From Nepenthes gracilis (Eukaryota; Streptophyta; Magnoliopsida; Caryophyllales; Nepenthaceae): a stretch of 64,000 bases of DNA. The position numbers and the translations under genes were made by a program. The first letter of the stretch is position 1, and each line of letters begins with the position of its first letter. The notes below the pieces were generated by a model. That model saw only the letters and a list, made by a program, of their open reading frames with translations, was not told where the DNA came from and did no database searches. The DNA is taken from contig BSYO01000016.1 in assembly GCA_033239525.1 (NCBI GenBank), positions 2,447,333 through 2,511,332 on the forward strand. Reading direction: 5' to 3'. Of the stretch, positions 45,901 to 57,420 are shown one piece after another.

Positions 45901-48900
45901 TAAATGTGTATAAAGATCAGCAAAGGATAGCAACAAGAGAATGATAGGTTTGGGATACACCTGCCTTATACTTAGAATTACCACAAATTTTTCCTTCTCT
46001 AGCTTTCTTTCTCTTCTCTCCAAAATTTGGTGAAAATGACTGAAAATCGGTTAGATGGAACTTATATAGAATATTAGCACACATGCACTTGTTAAATGCG
46101 TATCAGGCGTTGAGGAAGAAATCATATAGTGCACGAGTGCCCCTCAAACGCTCGCAATTTGTCAAAACTATATATGTGCGTCCCTCGGACTCACATTGGG
46201 CATGCGCAATTTGCTTAAAATACGAATGAACGTCTCGAGTGTGCATCGAGCGCGTCCTTCTTGTCAAAAATACGCATGTACGTACGTCACTTAACCTAAT
46301 GTGACCTAATCAAAAAATTGACTTTGATCCAAATCTTCAGTCGACCTTAATAATTTTCTTATTTTAACTTGATTAATTATAATCAAAATTATAAATTTAA
46401 AATTTGTACCCTACACCAAGGATTAGTGATTCGCACGTTAACTAATCAAAAGGCCAATTTTGAAGAACAAATTACTTATATTCTCGATAACCTAGGCCGA
46501 TAAACTACTATTCAAGACCCGTACACCGTCTATATATTACTCCTTATAGACGGGGTTAAATTCAATTTTCTTTTTCTACTTATTGATGATAATTGCATTT
46601 TTCAAGTGTAACTAATATGCTAAGACATATCCGAATATAAGCTATTAATTTACTTATAATGATTCTCATTAGTTAAATATAGGACTTTAACAAATATACA
46701 AAACTTTTCTACCATATGAAAAAAATACAAACTAAAATCATATCACAAAATAGAGTCCTTGTTAAAAGCTTGCATAAAAATCACATGCAATGTCAAATGC
46801 ATAATATTTCATGATTTTACTTTATAATATGTCAATATAAGAATCTAGCCCTTCAAAGTACCCAAAAATTTGGTGAAAACAAACGAAATGTCAAAATATT
46901 CGAACTAACAAAATCTTAAAGTGCTTGGTGAAATACACATGCATGCAACAGTATTTGAAAAACGGGTGAAAAGAGTAACATATGTATACATCTAAATAAG
47001 TATCGGATGTAAAATCGAAAGATTTAAAGAATATGACAAAGAATGGGCCTAGATATAGTTGCCTTAAAAGATTAGATTTATCGGATCTGATGTGAAATAG
47101 CTCCAAAATCTCTTTTCTTCTCCTCTCTCTTCGTCTTCCTCTTCTTGTCTTCTCTTTTTTTCTTCTCTCTCTTCTTCTCGTGCAAATAATAGAATTGGAG
47201 AAGGAACCCTTTTATACCAAATTGGTGCGTATCACGCTGCACACTAGACCACAAGCGCACATGAGTGTTGTATCAAACGCACCTTAGGTGTGGCATACTC
47301 TACCTGAATCACGCAAGAGTGCCCCTAAGGCATCCATTAGGAAAATACACAACATTATGAGATACATCTATTTGGCACATATTCTAATTTCCTCAAATTT
47401 CAATTTTTCTAGAAATCTCCATTATACAATTATTTTTTATTTTAACCCAATACGTTATAATTGTGATGCCATAAACATAAATTAAAAAAAGGTGTTGCAC
47501 AAATAATCCCGCATGATGACCTACCAATATGTGGGACAACAAATTGGCCAGACAATGAATTCTTAACCCTGAAAAGACCTCCCAATGTTCTCCACTAACA
47601 CAAGAAGCCGAACAGTATTTCAGGGGTTTTTGTTTACTGTATAATTCGAATTGACATGATTTCCATGCTAAAATAATTGCTGGAAAACCATAAGTAATAC
47701 TAAAAATGTTATATAAAGTACCTTAAACCAAAGCAGACAACTAGCAAAAATAAGAAAATAGTGGTTTTCTTTTACTCGATCAACTTTCTTCTTGTCATTG
47801 AGCTACTGAGAACCTGTTTGATGCAACTTTTCGAAAATGCTTTCCGAAGAGATTACAATTTGTAACTTCCATTATAAGCAATATTTGGATGTTATCGAAA
47901 ATAATCCAAATTGAAACTTTTTAAAAACACAACACACAACAACTTATATATATAAACCCGAGAAACTTAATTGGAGGCTTGTTAGTGAAAATCCAATCTA
48001 TAGTTTCCATCAAAAACCATTTTAGAAGATAGGCCAAACAAACCATTATTTTATACTCACCTTATTAAGTCCAAAGCTCACTTGAACACAACCTACCATA
48101 GATATAAATATCGGTCGAGATGTATAGGTATTGAGGCCCCAAGATACCAATATTTTTTAATATCATTATAATATCACAATATATTACTCTTCAAAGAACA
48201 ACACACAACAGCTCACACATAAATCATATTAACTTTTTCAGAAGCATCTTAGTGAAAATCCAATTTATAGTTTCCACTGGAAAACAATTTTAGATGGTAG
48301 GCTAAACAAACCCTTATTTTATCCTCACCTTATTGAGTCCTAAGCTTACCCGAATGCAACCTATCATAGACACAAATATTAGCCGAAATATATTGGTATC
48401 AAGACCCTACAATATCAATATTTTCTAATATCACAATCTATTCCTCTACTGGCGATATATCACGATATATTAACCGAAGTTTAAAGTATCGGCCGAAATA
48501 ATCCTTAAAATTTTTTTCCTTTTAATATATTTGATACTAATATATATTATCCATTATATTCAATATCGATATGATTGCGACTAATACTGATTTTTTCATC
48601 CATGCAACCTACACTTCCTCCCAATTGGGAACTATTTCAAATCAACACAATTAGATAAACATCGCTTCGCTTTGGTTTCAATTTCATATATTAACTCTTT
48701 ATATCGATATAAAGAAATTACTAACTCTGTCCTTTTCTTGGATCACCACAAACTTTCCATCAGTGGATGATATATACATGTTAATAGGATCTGCAAATAT
48801 AAATCAGCGGTCCATGGATGGGGCGCGAGACACAGAGATAGCAATCGGCTGCTACCAAATAGAGAATGACGAAGGAAGAAAGACCAATGGCAATATTTAC

Positions 48901-49194
48901 ACATATCGGATGTCCTTATGGTATGAACACACAAGAAGAGTAGAAGATTTGTTCCAGAAGCCGCATAGTTTAGAATGCATGCAGAGGCTACGATTTATAG
49001 GAGATGAGATGTGGCAAATTTACAGTAGAGATGAAGTGCTAGACATGAAAGGAGTCCATCTCGTATCTTATCCTATAACTGTAAATATAGATGGCTCTCT
49101 TGAAGATCTTGTAGGCTTCATCAACTTTCCAGACACGGACACTCCAGTTAAGGGAAGGAGATCAAAAATTCTACCACCTATTTTAACCACATGA
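39934..49194 (+). CDS. PLDALPHA4: Phospholipase D alpha4/epsilon-type, 3 exons
   Basis: Exons 39934-40020, 41493-43260 and 48764-49194 join in frame (phases 0 and 1) to 761 aa, close to the ~762 aa of Arabidopsis PLD epsilon/alpha4. An N-terminal C2 domain (LHGVLEVTIFHATP across the first junction, then KKTYVSIKID and RVWNQTYRIMCAHP) is followed by two HKD catalytic motifs: HQKTITVD at 304-311 and HSKLMIVD at 613-620. The second is split after Ile618 by intron 2. GGVDLCDGRYDT, WHDAHACIRG, IENQYFTG and the C-terminal RSMDGARDTEIAIG are also typical. PLDs hydrolyse phosphatidylcholine and related lipids to phosphatidic acid; the epsilon form is known at the plasma membrane and in nitrogen and growth signalling. 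Exon 1 was placed by homology and the GTAAGT donor. All frames are open. Confidence 0.93.
40076..40935. other. PLD intron 1, possible retroelement-derived insert
   Basis: The middle of the 1.47-kb intron starts with tgttggaattcgcacgat and contains ttttacgtggaaaccc and a reverse-oriented ctataaatacc, all reminiscent of plant LTRs. No matching right end or target duplication was found. Confidence 0.25.
43455..43459. repeat. Target duplication CAAAT (left), outer LTR
   Basis: Repeated at 47500-47504. Confidence 0.85.
44317..44321. repeat. Target duplication CCAAG (left), inner LTR
   Basis: Repeated at 46416-46420. Confidence 0.85.
44322..46415 (+). mobile_element. Nested solo LTR inside the family-L LTR
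   Basis: A 2094-bp block starting TGTCATGCCCCC and ending CCCTACA, with CCAAG duplications. It interrupts the outer LTR exactly where the copy at 57681-59510 is continuous (near 58390). Internally it has the same plan as the outer LTR: a CT-rich block (45985-46020), a tatata-type TATA (46062) and an array of ~45-50-bp GC-richer units (46080-46290) with cgag/gcgc motifs. It is therefore a related, diverged subfamily that inserted into its relative. Confidence 0.88.
46416..46420. repeat. Target duplication CCAAG (right), inner LTR
   Basis: Matches 44317-44321. Confidence 0.85.
47500..47504. repeat. Target duplication CAAAT (right), outer LTR
   Basis: Matches 43455-43459. Confidence 0.85.
47920..48440. 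repeat. Direct duplication (~267-bp period) in PLD intron 2
   Basis: agtgaaaatccaat occurs at 47984 and 48251, followed in both by atagtttcca, aacaaac..ttattttat, tcaccttatt and aacctaycatag at the same spacing. The copies are moderately diverged. Confidence 0.85.
48110..48607 (-). mobile_element. ATATCGG-rich MITE-like repeat, copy in PLD intron 2
   Basis: Repeated 'atatcggtcga', 'gatatatcacgatata' and 'tatcggccga' motifs, ending in the characteristic ttttttcatccatg at about 48592-48605. Related copies are at 49957, 60635 and 63196. It partly overlaps the direct duplication, which may have arisen within it. Ends are uncertain. Confidence 0.5.
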
Positions 49195-49956
49195 ACATGA
49201 AGACATAATATACTTAGTCGTTTACCGTTACACTTCAGCATGTACTACTATACCAGATGCATTTCTGGGTGTTAAAAAAGAGATCTGAATTGGTCATTTT
49301 TGGATTGATGTATAGAAACAATCACACATTGTACACGAAATGAATATCTGCTAACATACAAAAACAAATATCACACGAGAATGATAAATATAGTACCAAA
49401 TAACATACCATTGTTTGCTTAAATGCATAGTCAAAAGAGTCTACAATGGAGAAATGCAAATTTTTAGTGGATACGGTAAAAAATTCACAATGTTTATAAA
49501 TATTTCCTTAAAACATAGTCAAAAGAGTCTACACAGGAGGAACATGTTGGGTTGGTAGGAAGAGAATTTGATGGAAATGAAAAAAACATTACGAGGAATA
49601 CGTAATACAAGGAATAATTATTACTCAAATAAAGTAATACTGGAAATAAGTTTAAGTTGTTTAGTTCGCAAAGGGAATAAATATAACTTTCCACAATACA
49701 GCGATAATATTACCATGGTAGCTGGGAGAGGGCGGTGAGTGGTGGCAAAGACCAGTTGGGAGGGCAGGCCAAACAGCCATTGCTATCATTGTTGATCAGC
49801 ATTGAACAACCATTGACCAGCCAGTGACAGTGCATTCCTGGTAGTGGGTGACCGAGCAGCAGGTTGGGGAGGCTGGTGGTTAACATTCCCACCTGGCAGC
49901 AATAAATTACAAGGAATTAGTTATCCTGTCTTCTCTGGTAATAAATATCCTGAGTA
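49195..49956. other. PLD 3' flank and GC-richer island
   Basis: The PLD 3' UTR probably occupies the first ~150 bases. At 49590-49920 a GC-richer island (49720-49890, ggtggtggctg-type) is bracketed by ggaataattattac (49610) and ggaattagttatcc (49912), suggesting a small insertion with imperfect ends. No gene was seen. Confidence 0.35.
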
Positions 49957-50209
49957 TGGATGAAAATATTAATATTGGTATTTGTATCTGTTACAGTCAT
50001 TTTGTATCAAACATATCGGACAATATATATCGCTATCAGATAATCAGATGGGAAACATTTTTGAAAATCATAAGCTTACAGAACCATATCGGCCAATACG
50101 AAAACATTTTGCGATTTTGTGGTGGAATTGAAAAATAGTGATATCGGGGCTCCGATACCAATGTATATTGGCTGATATAATACATATCAGTTGATATTTC
50201 CATCAATGA
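49957..50209 (+). mobile_element. ATATCGG-rich MITE-like repeat
   Basis: Starts atggatgaaaatattaatat and ends tgatatttccatcaat. The ends are imperfect inverted repeats (gatgaaaatatt against gatggaaatatc). The interior is rich in atatcgg/ccgatat. About 253 bp, no coding potential. No clear target duplication. Confidence 0.6.
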
Positions 50210-50542
50210 TCCCGAGTAATATTCATTCACATTTGTCATTTTCCAACTGAATGAGGCAGTGGGAATAAGGTAAAAATACAAAGAGCCATCTATCCTTTTT
50301 CCCATTTTATTCACCCAACAATGATGCTAATATAAACTTTATTACAGGACAAATTCAGAATTAGCAAGAACTTATGCAAAGTGCAGACAAGACAGAAAAT
50401 AAAACAGGGAAGTTCAACTAGGATGACAATAAATTGATGACAAGAGAGACTACTACGAGACATGGCCCTCACCATTCTATCAACAAACCGAAAAAAACAT
50501 TGTAGACATTCTTCATAGATGTAACACTGAGCATCTAACATT

Positions 50543-50547
50543 GATAC
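50543..50547. repeat. Target duplication GATAC (left)
   Basis: Repeated at 51430-51434. Confidence 0.93.
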
Positions 50548-51429
50548 TGTTGGGGTCACTTCCTTGTGGAAAATTGGCAACGGATTTTTTCGCGGATGTG
50601 GTTCGTGGACTTATGAGCTAATTGTTAGAGGATTCTGAAGATGGACGAGGACATTATGTAATGTCCGAAGACTTTCCTCAGTTGAGGCACGAGGACTCCA
50701 ATGATGTACATGTGCTGAGTGACATGAAGACCGAGGACATCAACCAATAGCAAGGACTATGAATAAAGCCCGAGGTCATGGATTGATGTCCGAGATTCCT
50801 GGACAATGACTGGAGGTATCATTGACGGCCCAAGGATTGGAATTCAGAAAGCACATGTGGATCCCAGATCAAAAGATTGACTGGACACGCATGATTTCTG
50901 GAAAATATGGGCAATCTCTGATGAATGAGCGCTGTTTCTGCAAAGCACGATTTTCTGTAGAGCACGACAATCTGCAACGCCTTTGTAGAGTTGTATGTGC
51001 GCCAGGCTGCTACCTATACGTGTGTCCTCTATGTTGGCTTGGCCATTACTTTCAACAGCCTGTATATATATTGTATTGTGTCTATGAGAGGTGTGCACTG
51101 TATAATAGAGTGAAAGTGTGAGAAATTTACAAGGGAGGTAAGAGTGAAGAGAAGAAGGGCAGTGAGAAAAAACAGAGTGTGTTCTCGTACTCTATTCTTC
51201 ATCTTTGCCTCAAGCGCTTGTGTAACCGTACGGTTTTTGTAACAATTTTTACATAGTGGATTTATCTGTAGACTAAATGTCCCGTAGTTTTTCCCTTATT
51301 TCAGAAGGATTTTCCACGTAAAATCTCACTGCGTTTCTCCTTTGTCTTATTCATCTTTATTGCTGTTTTGTTTGCTGTGTGTGTGTGGTTTGGTGCCTTC
51401 CTGTCAGACCGACCATTTCTCCCCCAACA
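50548..51429 (+). mobile_element. Solo LTR, 882 bp
   Basis: Begins TGTTGGGG and ends CCCCAACA, a perfect 8-bp inverted terminal repeat, with GATAC duplications on both sides and no internal region. A TATA-type tatatatatt lies at about 51063. U3 carries scattered cgaggac/gtccgag motifs like those in the Tat LTR at 10311, suggesting a related gypsy group, though the two LTRs do not otherwise align by eye. Short open frames inside it are incidental. Confidence 0.95.
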
Positions 51430-51434
51430 GATAC
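51430..51434. repeat. Target duplication GATAC (right)
   Basis: Matches 50543-50547. Confidence 0.93.
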
Positions 51435-51855
51435 TTCTGGTAGCATAATGTTAAACTACTATACTAGAAACTTTCCGAAAATATTTAAAACCATGAGCAA
51501 CATTTATGTCATGTTTAAATTCGTCAAAGCATTCTCCGTAAATCAACATAATTTGTTATATATCAAGAAATGCTCAAACACTACATCATACTGTTTCCGC
51601 AGCAAACATTAAGTACAGAATGGTGATTATTTCTGGGAAGTAAACAGTGAGACAACTGAAGAATAAATAACAAGAACACAAGAAAGATACACGGAACTTA
51701 ATGTTTCTTATAATTTTCCATGCATAAAAAGAAATGATGAAAAATAAACATCGTGCAGTAAAATCCTGCTAAATATAAATATTGGCAGTCATAAATGAAA
51801 TGGCTCTTAGTAGTGAAAAGCCCTTTAAATCTAGAGATTTATGGATCAACAGATT

Positions 51856-52774
51856 TCAGTGGTCAATATTATAGTCGGGAAACAATTTCTTTCCTTTCGG
51901 ATCAAGGGGCAGGGGTGCGATTTCAGCAAACGAATTAGAAAGCCTATGACAGAAGAAAGCTTTCTTATGCACAAACAGAGACTTTGAGGGATTATCTTGA
52001 TCTTAATAATGTAAGGGAGAGGAATAAGACAGAAAGTGAATACAAAGATGCATAATCCATTGACTTTGAAAAAATAGAATACAGACCATAATAGAAAAAA
52101 AGGTGAGGGCAAAAAGGCAATGAGAGAAGCGCATATACTACAACTTTGTAAATTTGTGTGCCTTCTAAATCTATTCATATACACATGGAGAAATCCTAAC
52201 CAGCCACATTTTATGGTAGAATTGGAAAGGAAACGTAATAACTACAGCTCAATCTTCACAAGCTAACTCCCAACAAAGGGGGATTACAATATCTCAGAAC
52301 CCATCCATCACCAGAACATAGCTGCAAACTACAAATGACTGAACCAATTTAATTCCTCTCAAAACTTGTTAGGTCCAGCTTGATCCTCTATAGAAGTATA
52401 GTTCAAGTAGAGCATTTTCAGAAATGCTATACAGTAGTGATCCAAGAAAACACTATACAGTAGTGATGCTAGAGTAACTTCATGAATCTTTAATTTCAGC
52501 TCCTTACAGATATCCACAGTAGTTCCAAATAGAACTTCACCAAAAAGAAATTTCTTTCCACTTCTCGGAAGCCAAATGTAACACGTGATAAATTCTTCTT
52601 TGGCTGAGCTTCAGCTTCGAAATAGAGAAGTTGTCCTTTAAGCCATTTCAAACAGGCACTAGAACCCGAAACAAGCGTGGGTTGATGCCAGGGTTCACAC
52701 TCATGAAAATGAAGCCAACTTACTGCTGTATGCATGAAACTAAAATATCTTCTTTTGTCGGATGCACAAAACCC
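51856..52774 (-). CDS. C-terminal exons of an unidentified minus-strand gene
   Basis: Two candidate exons: 52774-52724 (acceptor attgag, donor GTAAGT) and 51943-51856 (acceptor cttctgtcatag, stop TGA). They join in phase 2 to read GFVHPTKEDILVSCIQQ then LSNSFAEIAPLPLDPKGK and KLFPDYNIDH before the stop. The perfect donor, the pyrimidine-rich acceptor and the matched phase support a real splice. The upstream part is missing from the model; a possible first exon is at 53303-53403. I do not recognise the protein. The solo LTR at 50548 lies just downstream of its 3' end. Confidence 0.45.
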
Positions 52775-53302
52775 CTCAATGAGAATATAAGTATCCATAA
52801 ATGGGTAAAGTTGATCCATAATGACATAAAATTAGCGGGTTAACAGAATCAAACTCTCTCCAACTTAGGGTAATGCTACGCATATCTAAACTCTCTAGAC
52901 TGAACAATGTGGGATCCTAGAGTCATTAAAATTCATAGTAAATGTAGCTGCACACCCTCATTTGAGTTTTTTTCAGAACCAGATTATGGCAAACAAAGGA
53001 AAACAGAGAGCAACTAACCCAGAAGCAAGGTTCCATCCAATAAACGCACGCATCAAAATCAGTCTATCAGAATCCGAGAAGAAACAATCATCCTTCCGTT
53101 CCAGAAGAAAAGATTTGACCAAAAAAAAAAAAAATGCAGAACCCAGATTTGCAGAGAAAAGGAAGGAGGGAAATATGCGTGATAGCAAAACACAAATTTT
53201 CAATATAAATCCCCAAATACAAAATCGACAACAGGTAGCATTTTGGATCATAAAAAACCAAGACATTTAGAACGCAAAAACGGATCTGATAGTGCGACTC
53301 AC

Positions 53303-53403
53303 CAGGTAGTGCGGCTTTCGGAGGCGAGTTTGCAATTTGGTAGAACTTCCCCTTTCCCCGGTGCTACCTCCTTCCTTTGTCGCACCCACTGCCACCCTCA
53401 TTA
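53303..53403 (-). CDS. Candidate first exon, minus strand
   Basis: ATG at 53403 followed by MRVAVGATKEGGSTGERGSS and TKLQTRLRKPHYL up to a GTGAGT donor at 53302. The block 53280-53660 is GC-richer, as a promoter/first exon would be. Its phase (0) does not fit the exon at 52774 (which needs phase 2), so either another exon lies between or the frame is wrong. Plus-strand frames over the same block look no better. Confidence 0.3.
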
Positions 53404-53699
53404 TATCTTCGCTGGCAGCGGCCAAATCGACGGAGAACAGCACCTACTCCCTCTTCTTACATTTCTCCTACTTATTTTTGTCATCTTCTTCGCTAGCGAA
53501 GACCACTCAACCTCTACGGGTAACGTTGGCATGGCCGTTCAATAGAAAAACCGAATCTCAGCTAACCGTTGACGGTAAGGCTGGTTATGCTCGCAGCACG
53601 GCGGGGACACGAGCTTTCACCAACATCCGAAGAGAGAAGGGAGATAGTGGTCTCACACCTTTTGGTGTTTCATGGCAAAGGAGTTACGGGGTTTAAATT

Positions 53700-56390
53700 G
53701 AAGAGAGAAAATGACTCAGGGGATAGCCTTAGCTACTAAATTAGCTGATTTTTATGAAATATTTTATCTATTGATATTTTGAAAGTATGTTTATAATTTC
53801 TTTAACATCATTAAATATGAATTTTAAATATTGATAAGAATTTAATGTACATTAAATTTTAATTTAAATTTTAAGATGATTATATTAAGCAATTATATAA
53901 AATTATTTTATTAGTAAATATATTACGAAAGCATCTCTTTTTTTGAGAAATCCATGCAAAGATTTATCAACGAACTTTGAAAAAAGTATCCACATTTGTT
54001 CTCAGTTAATGTATGATAATTTTGATGGCAAAGCTTTTATAAATAGATAAAAAATGTAGCATCTAATAACTAAATTTGGATATAATTAAGGGCAAAATTG
54101 TGTTTAAGTTTTGAGATAATATGGAAGACATAGATTAGATCTTGATTATTTTGTCTATTTTGAGGTAGGTTTTTTGGCAATGGGTTTCCATAGGTAATAC
54201 TCAAGTTAGGCCCTCATATTCTAGGCATACCTTTGACAAAGTATGATCGTAGGTAGCTTGTGAGCCAGACACTATTAAAATAGGCATTCGTGCCTTTGCA
54301 AAGGCAACTTGTGGATGTAGCACGAATCATCTTCTTAAGCGGCCTATGGTAAAATGAGAGAAAGAGGCATATAAAAAAGATAATTTTTGAGTTTAATACC
54401 TAAAAGTCTTTGTAATTTTGATTAATATAGGTGTATTCTAAATTGTTTATTTTACTTTGTTGTTAAAACTTTTAAAATTATTTTTATACTTATTTCAATT
54501 ATGAGATTTGTGTTCTAAAGTCTTAATTTATTTAATGTAAAAAATATGAAAAAATCTATACATTAAAGATTAAGATAAGTTATTTGCTTTTTTTTTTTTA
54601 TCATGAAAATTTTGTCTACTTTGTAGAATTTTATTTGATTTTAGTATAAAATATTATAAAAAATTAATAAAATATATTTAGACATCACATATTATCTTAT
54701 TTATAAGCAATGATCATACATCTAATATTATTGAGTTAGAAAAATAACATCTGACATGGTCTTAGAGTAAATTATCTAAATAGTCTATTTTACTATTTTT
54801 TTTAATAATGGCTTTTTAGACTGCTTATGATTTAAAGTACATAAATTGACATTTAAAGTTTTGATTTTATCGGTGAAATTTTATCACCGATGATATTTAT
54901 AGTCATTTTGAAAACATTTAAAATTGATTTAATACTTATTTATTTATTTATTTTTACCTCCTTTGTAGAAAGTGCCATCAATTATTGCCTTTGCCACATT
55001 ATGTTTATAGTCATTTTAAAAACATTTAAAATTGATTTAATACTTATTTATTTATTTTTATGTTAGTTTATTGATATATGTAAATGTATAGGGTGAGTAT
55101 CTAAAAAATAGCTAAGATGTATTTTTTATCCATATTTATGGGTATTAAAATAAAAAATTAAAATATTGATATAATGAATCTTCTATATTTACTATGAAAG
55201 ATATATTATAATTTTATATGATATTTTTTTATGGATTTATTTATATAATAATAACATTTATATAATATTTAACCTAATAATAAAAATAAAAAAATAATTA
55301 CTTATATAGTTATTTTAAAATTTGAATCTAACTGGCTAATTTTTTTAATGTATGTCATTGTTTACTGGATGTTTTGTTGATGAAACAAAATAAAATGGAA
55401 ACAATTTGTACATATTACTTTCTATATAAAAATATTACTTAATTTTAAATAATTTTTCTATTTTTATATAAATATTATTTTCTCTAAAATATTCTAAAAA
55501 TAATTAAAATACAATGTCTTAAAGAATTTATAACATGAATGATGGGTAATGTTTTCCCTTTGTAACAATGCATCAAAAATGCATATTTGAAAAAATGTTC
55601 AACCATTATGTATCTCCATAATTAATCAAATCTCACATTCCAAAAATAATTATTTATTTATTACTGATAATATGTGACACTATGAACTGATATGATATAT
55701 AATTCAATTTATTATATGATTTTTTATCCACATATTTGAAAATTGTACACAAATTGTTAAAATGTTGTATAATGCATGTAAAAAATGTAGTAGGTTAGAA
55801 TTAAAAACTCCTTTGAAAGAAAATGTTATATAAAATATACATATTCACCATCTAAATTAACATTTTAATTGAATAATTCGGAAATGAACTCTATACTGAC
55901 TGTTAAGAAACTGTATATGGTCATATTAAAACTATTTTTTTAACTTTGTTCTTCTTTTGCAAGCTTGTGTGGTATATTTTTTCTCGTTCAATGAAATATA
56001 ATTAGTCAGCGAATAAGACACTCACAGCCAATTTTACAGTAAAAAATAACATGTAAATTATTAAATTATATGATAATAACTCTATTATTATGATAAAATT
56101 TTTTTCCTATAAATAAAATAATAATAATAATAATAAGTTACAATTCAACTCTGACTCATCCCTTACCTTGAGTGGGAAGATGGGTTTTTATTATGGTCGA
56201 ATTATTAGGTTTTTTATCATTTCAATAGTTAAGATTATTTTAAAAATAATAAAAGATAAATATTTTATATATTATTTTAACGTGTTATTTAAAGTTTAAC
56301 CTTTGATATTATAAAAACATATCTCAATTGTTAAAAAATATAATAAATACTTAAAATAATTATAGTAAAATTCGATTGGATGCCCCAATT
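53700..56390. other. AT-rich intergenic stretch
   Basis: No gene was seen. It contains a ~60-bp direct repeat listed separately and TAA repeats near 56118-56140. Confidence 0.5.
54896..55060. repeat. Short direct repeat, ~60 bp twice
   Basis: tttatagtcattttgaaaac at 54896 and tttatagtcattttaaaaac near 55003, each followed by atttaaaattgatttaatac and tatttattta, with about 45 unrelated bases between. Confidence 0.9.
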
Positions 56391-56640
56391 ACGTAAAGCA
56401 CTCCCATGTTACGACAGGCAGAGCCATCAGAGACCAATAATGTGGGCCAGCCGACCTTTCATCAACTTTAATGGGCGGGCTTCTTGAATGAGCCTTGTCT
56501 GGCCCAAATTCTGTATAAAGGGACCGGGCCCAAAGTCATCCAAAAGGGCTCCATGGAAGTCCGGTTATTTGCCTAGGTATTGGGCCTCGTAGATGGGCTT
56601 CAACCACCCTTCGAGGAGGGGCAAGATGAAATAAGACTAG
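56390..56640. repeat. GC-richer block, unidentified repeat remnant
   Basis: Rich in gggcc/ggccc motifs (tgggccagcc, gggaccgggccca) between AT-rich flanks. It resembles the gggctcgtaggcc-type text near 3230 and the ggcccagcaagc block at 27490 only in style. No open frame or ends. Confidence 0.25.
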
Positions 56641-57420
56641 TATAGACTTAATCAAAATCAGATTATTTAATTAGTTTAAAATTTTAATTAAAATGATAAA
56701 AATATATTAATATCATAAATAAGTAATATAAAAAAGTTAACCTATTTATATGGAAAAAAATGGCTGAATCGAATTGACTCAAATTATGATTGTTTTATAT
56801 ATATATTTATTTAATTATTATTTTAGACAAATAATAATTTTAAAAAATTACCTAAATATATTAATCAATAGCTTTTATATGTAAATGTTCTATTCAATTA
56901 ACATAATATTATATTTTTAAAACATTAATTTTTTATGTATTTTTAATAAAATATAAAATTTTAAACAAAAATTATTAAAAAATTATGGACTGATTACATT
57001 TTAATTATGGCTAAACAAACTATGGTTCTAATATAATACATTTTATCAATCATAATTTTTTTTATTAAAATCCCATTTGAGTGGAAAAATAAATCTTTTC
57101 TTGAGTTAAAAATTTTAAATATTAATAATTTAAAATTACATAGATATTGCTTTGATTTAAATTAGATTTCAGATTAATTTATATTGATTAATTAAGCAAA
57201 GGACCTCCCAACAAGTCTACCAAAACAAAATAATAATATTACTAAGCACCCTTTAGATACCTGTAAAAAATAATATAATATTTTATTTATTTATTTATAT
57301 AAATAAATTTTTATAAAAATAAATAATTTATTAATACTTTGTAATTAGAGAATCTTCCATGACATCCTCTAAACCTTCTCCTCAAAGCATTGCAGCCAAG
57401 GCTGCCAAAGACAACCACAA
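56641..57420. other. AT-rich intergenic stretch
   Basis: No feature was seen. Confidence 0.5.

Larger units (their letters stand above)
43460..47499 (+). mobile_element. Family-L solo LTR in PLD intron 2, interrupted
   Basis: Starts TGTCAGGACCC, ends GTGTTGCA, with 5-bp CAAAT duplications on both sides. After removing the nested insert and its duplicated CCAAG, about 1.94 kb remain. It includes a CT-rich block (47105-47185), a TATA-like tttatacc (47212) and gcacatgagtg motifs. It shares long landmarks with 57681-59510 on both sides of the nested insert (for example taatgattctcatt near 46657 against taatggttctcatt near 58636). There is no gag-pol, so it is the product of LTR-LTR recombination. 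Confidence 0.85.

Noticed and set aside
53337..53696. 119-codon plus-strand frame
   Set aside because: Ser/Leu/Pro-rich and overlaps the better minus-strand first-exon candidate; no splice or start context.
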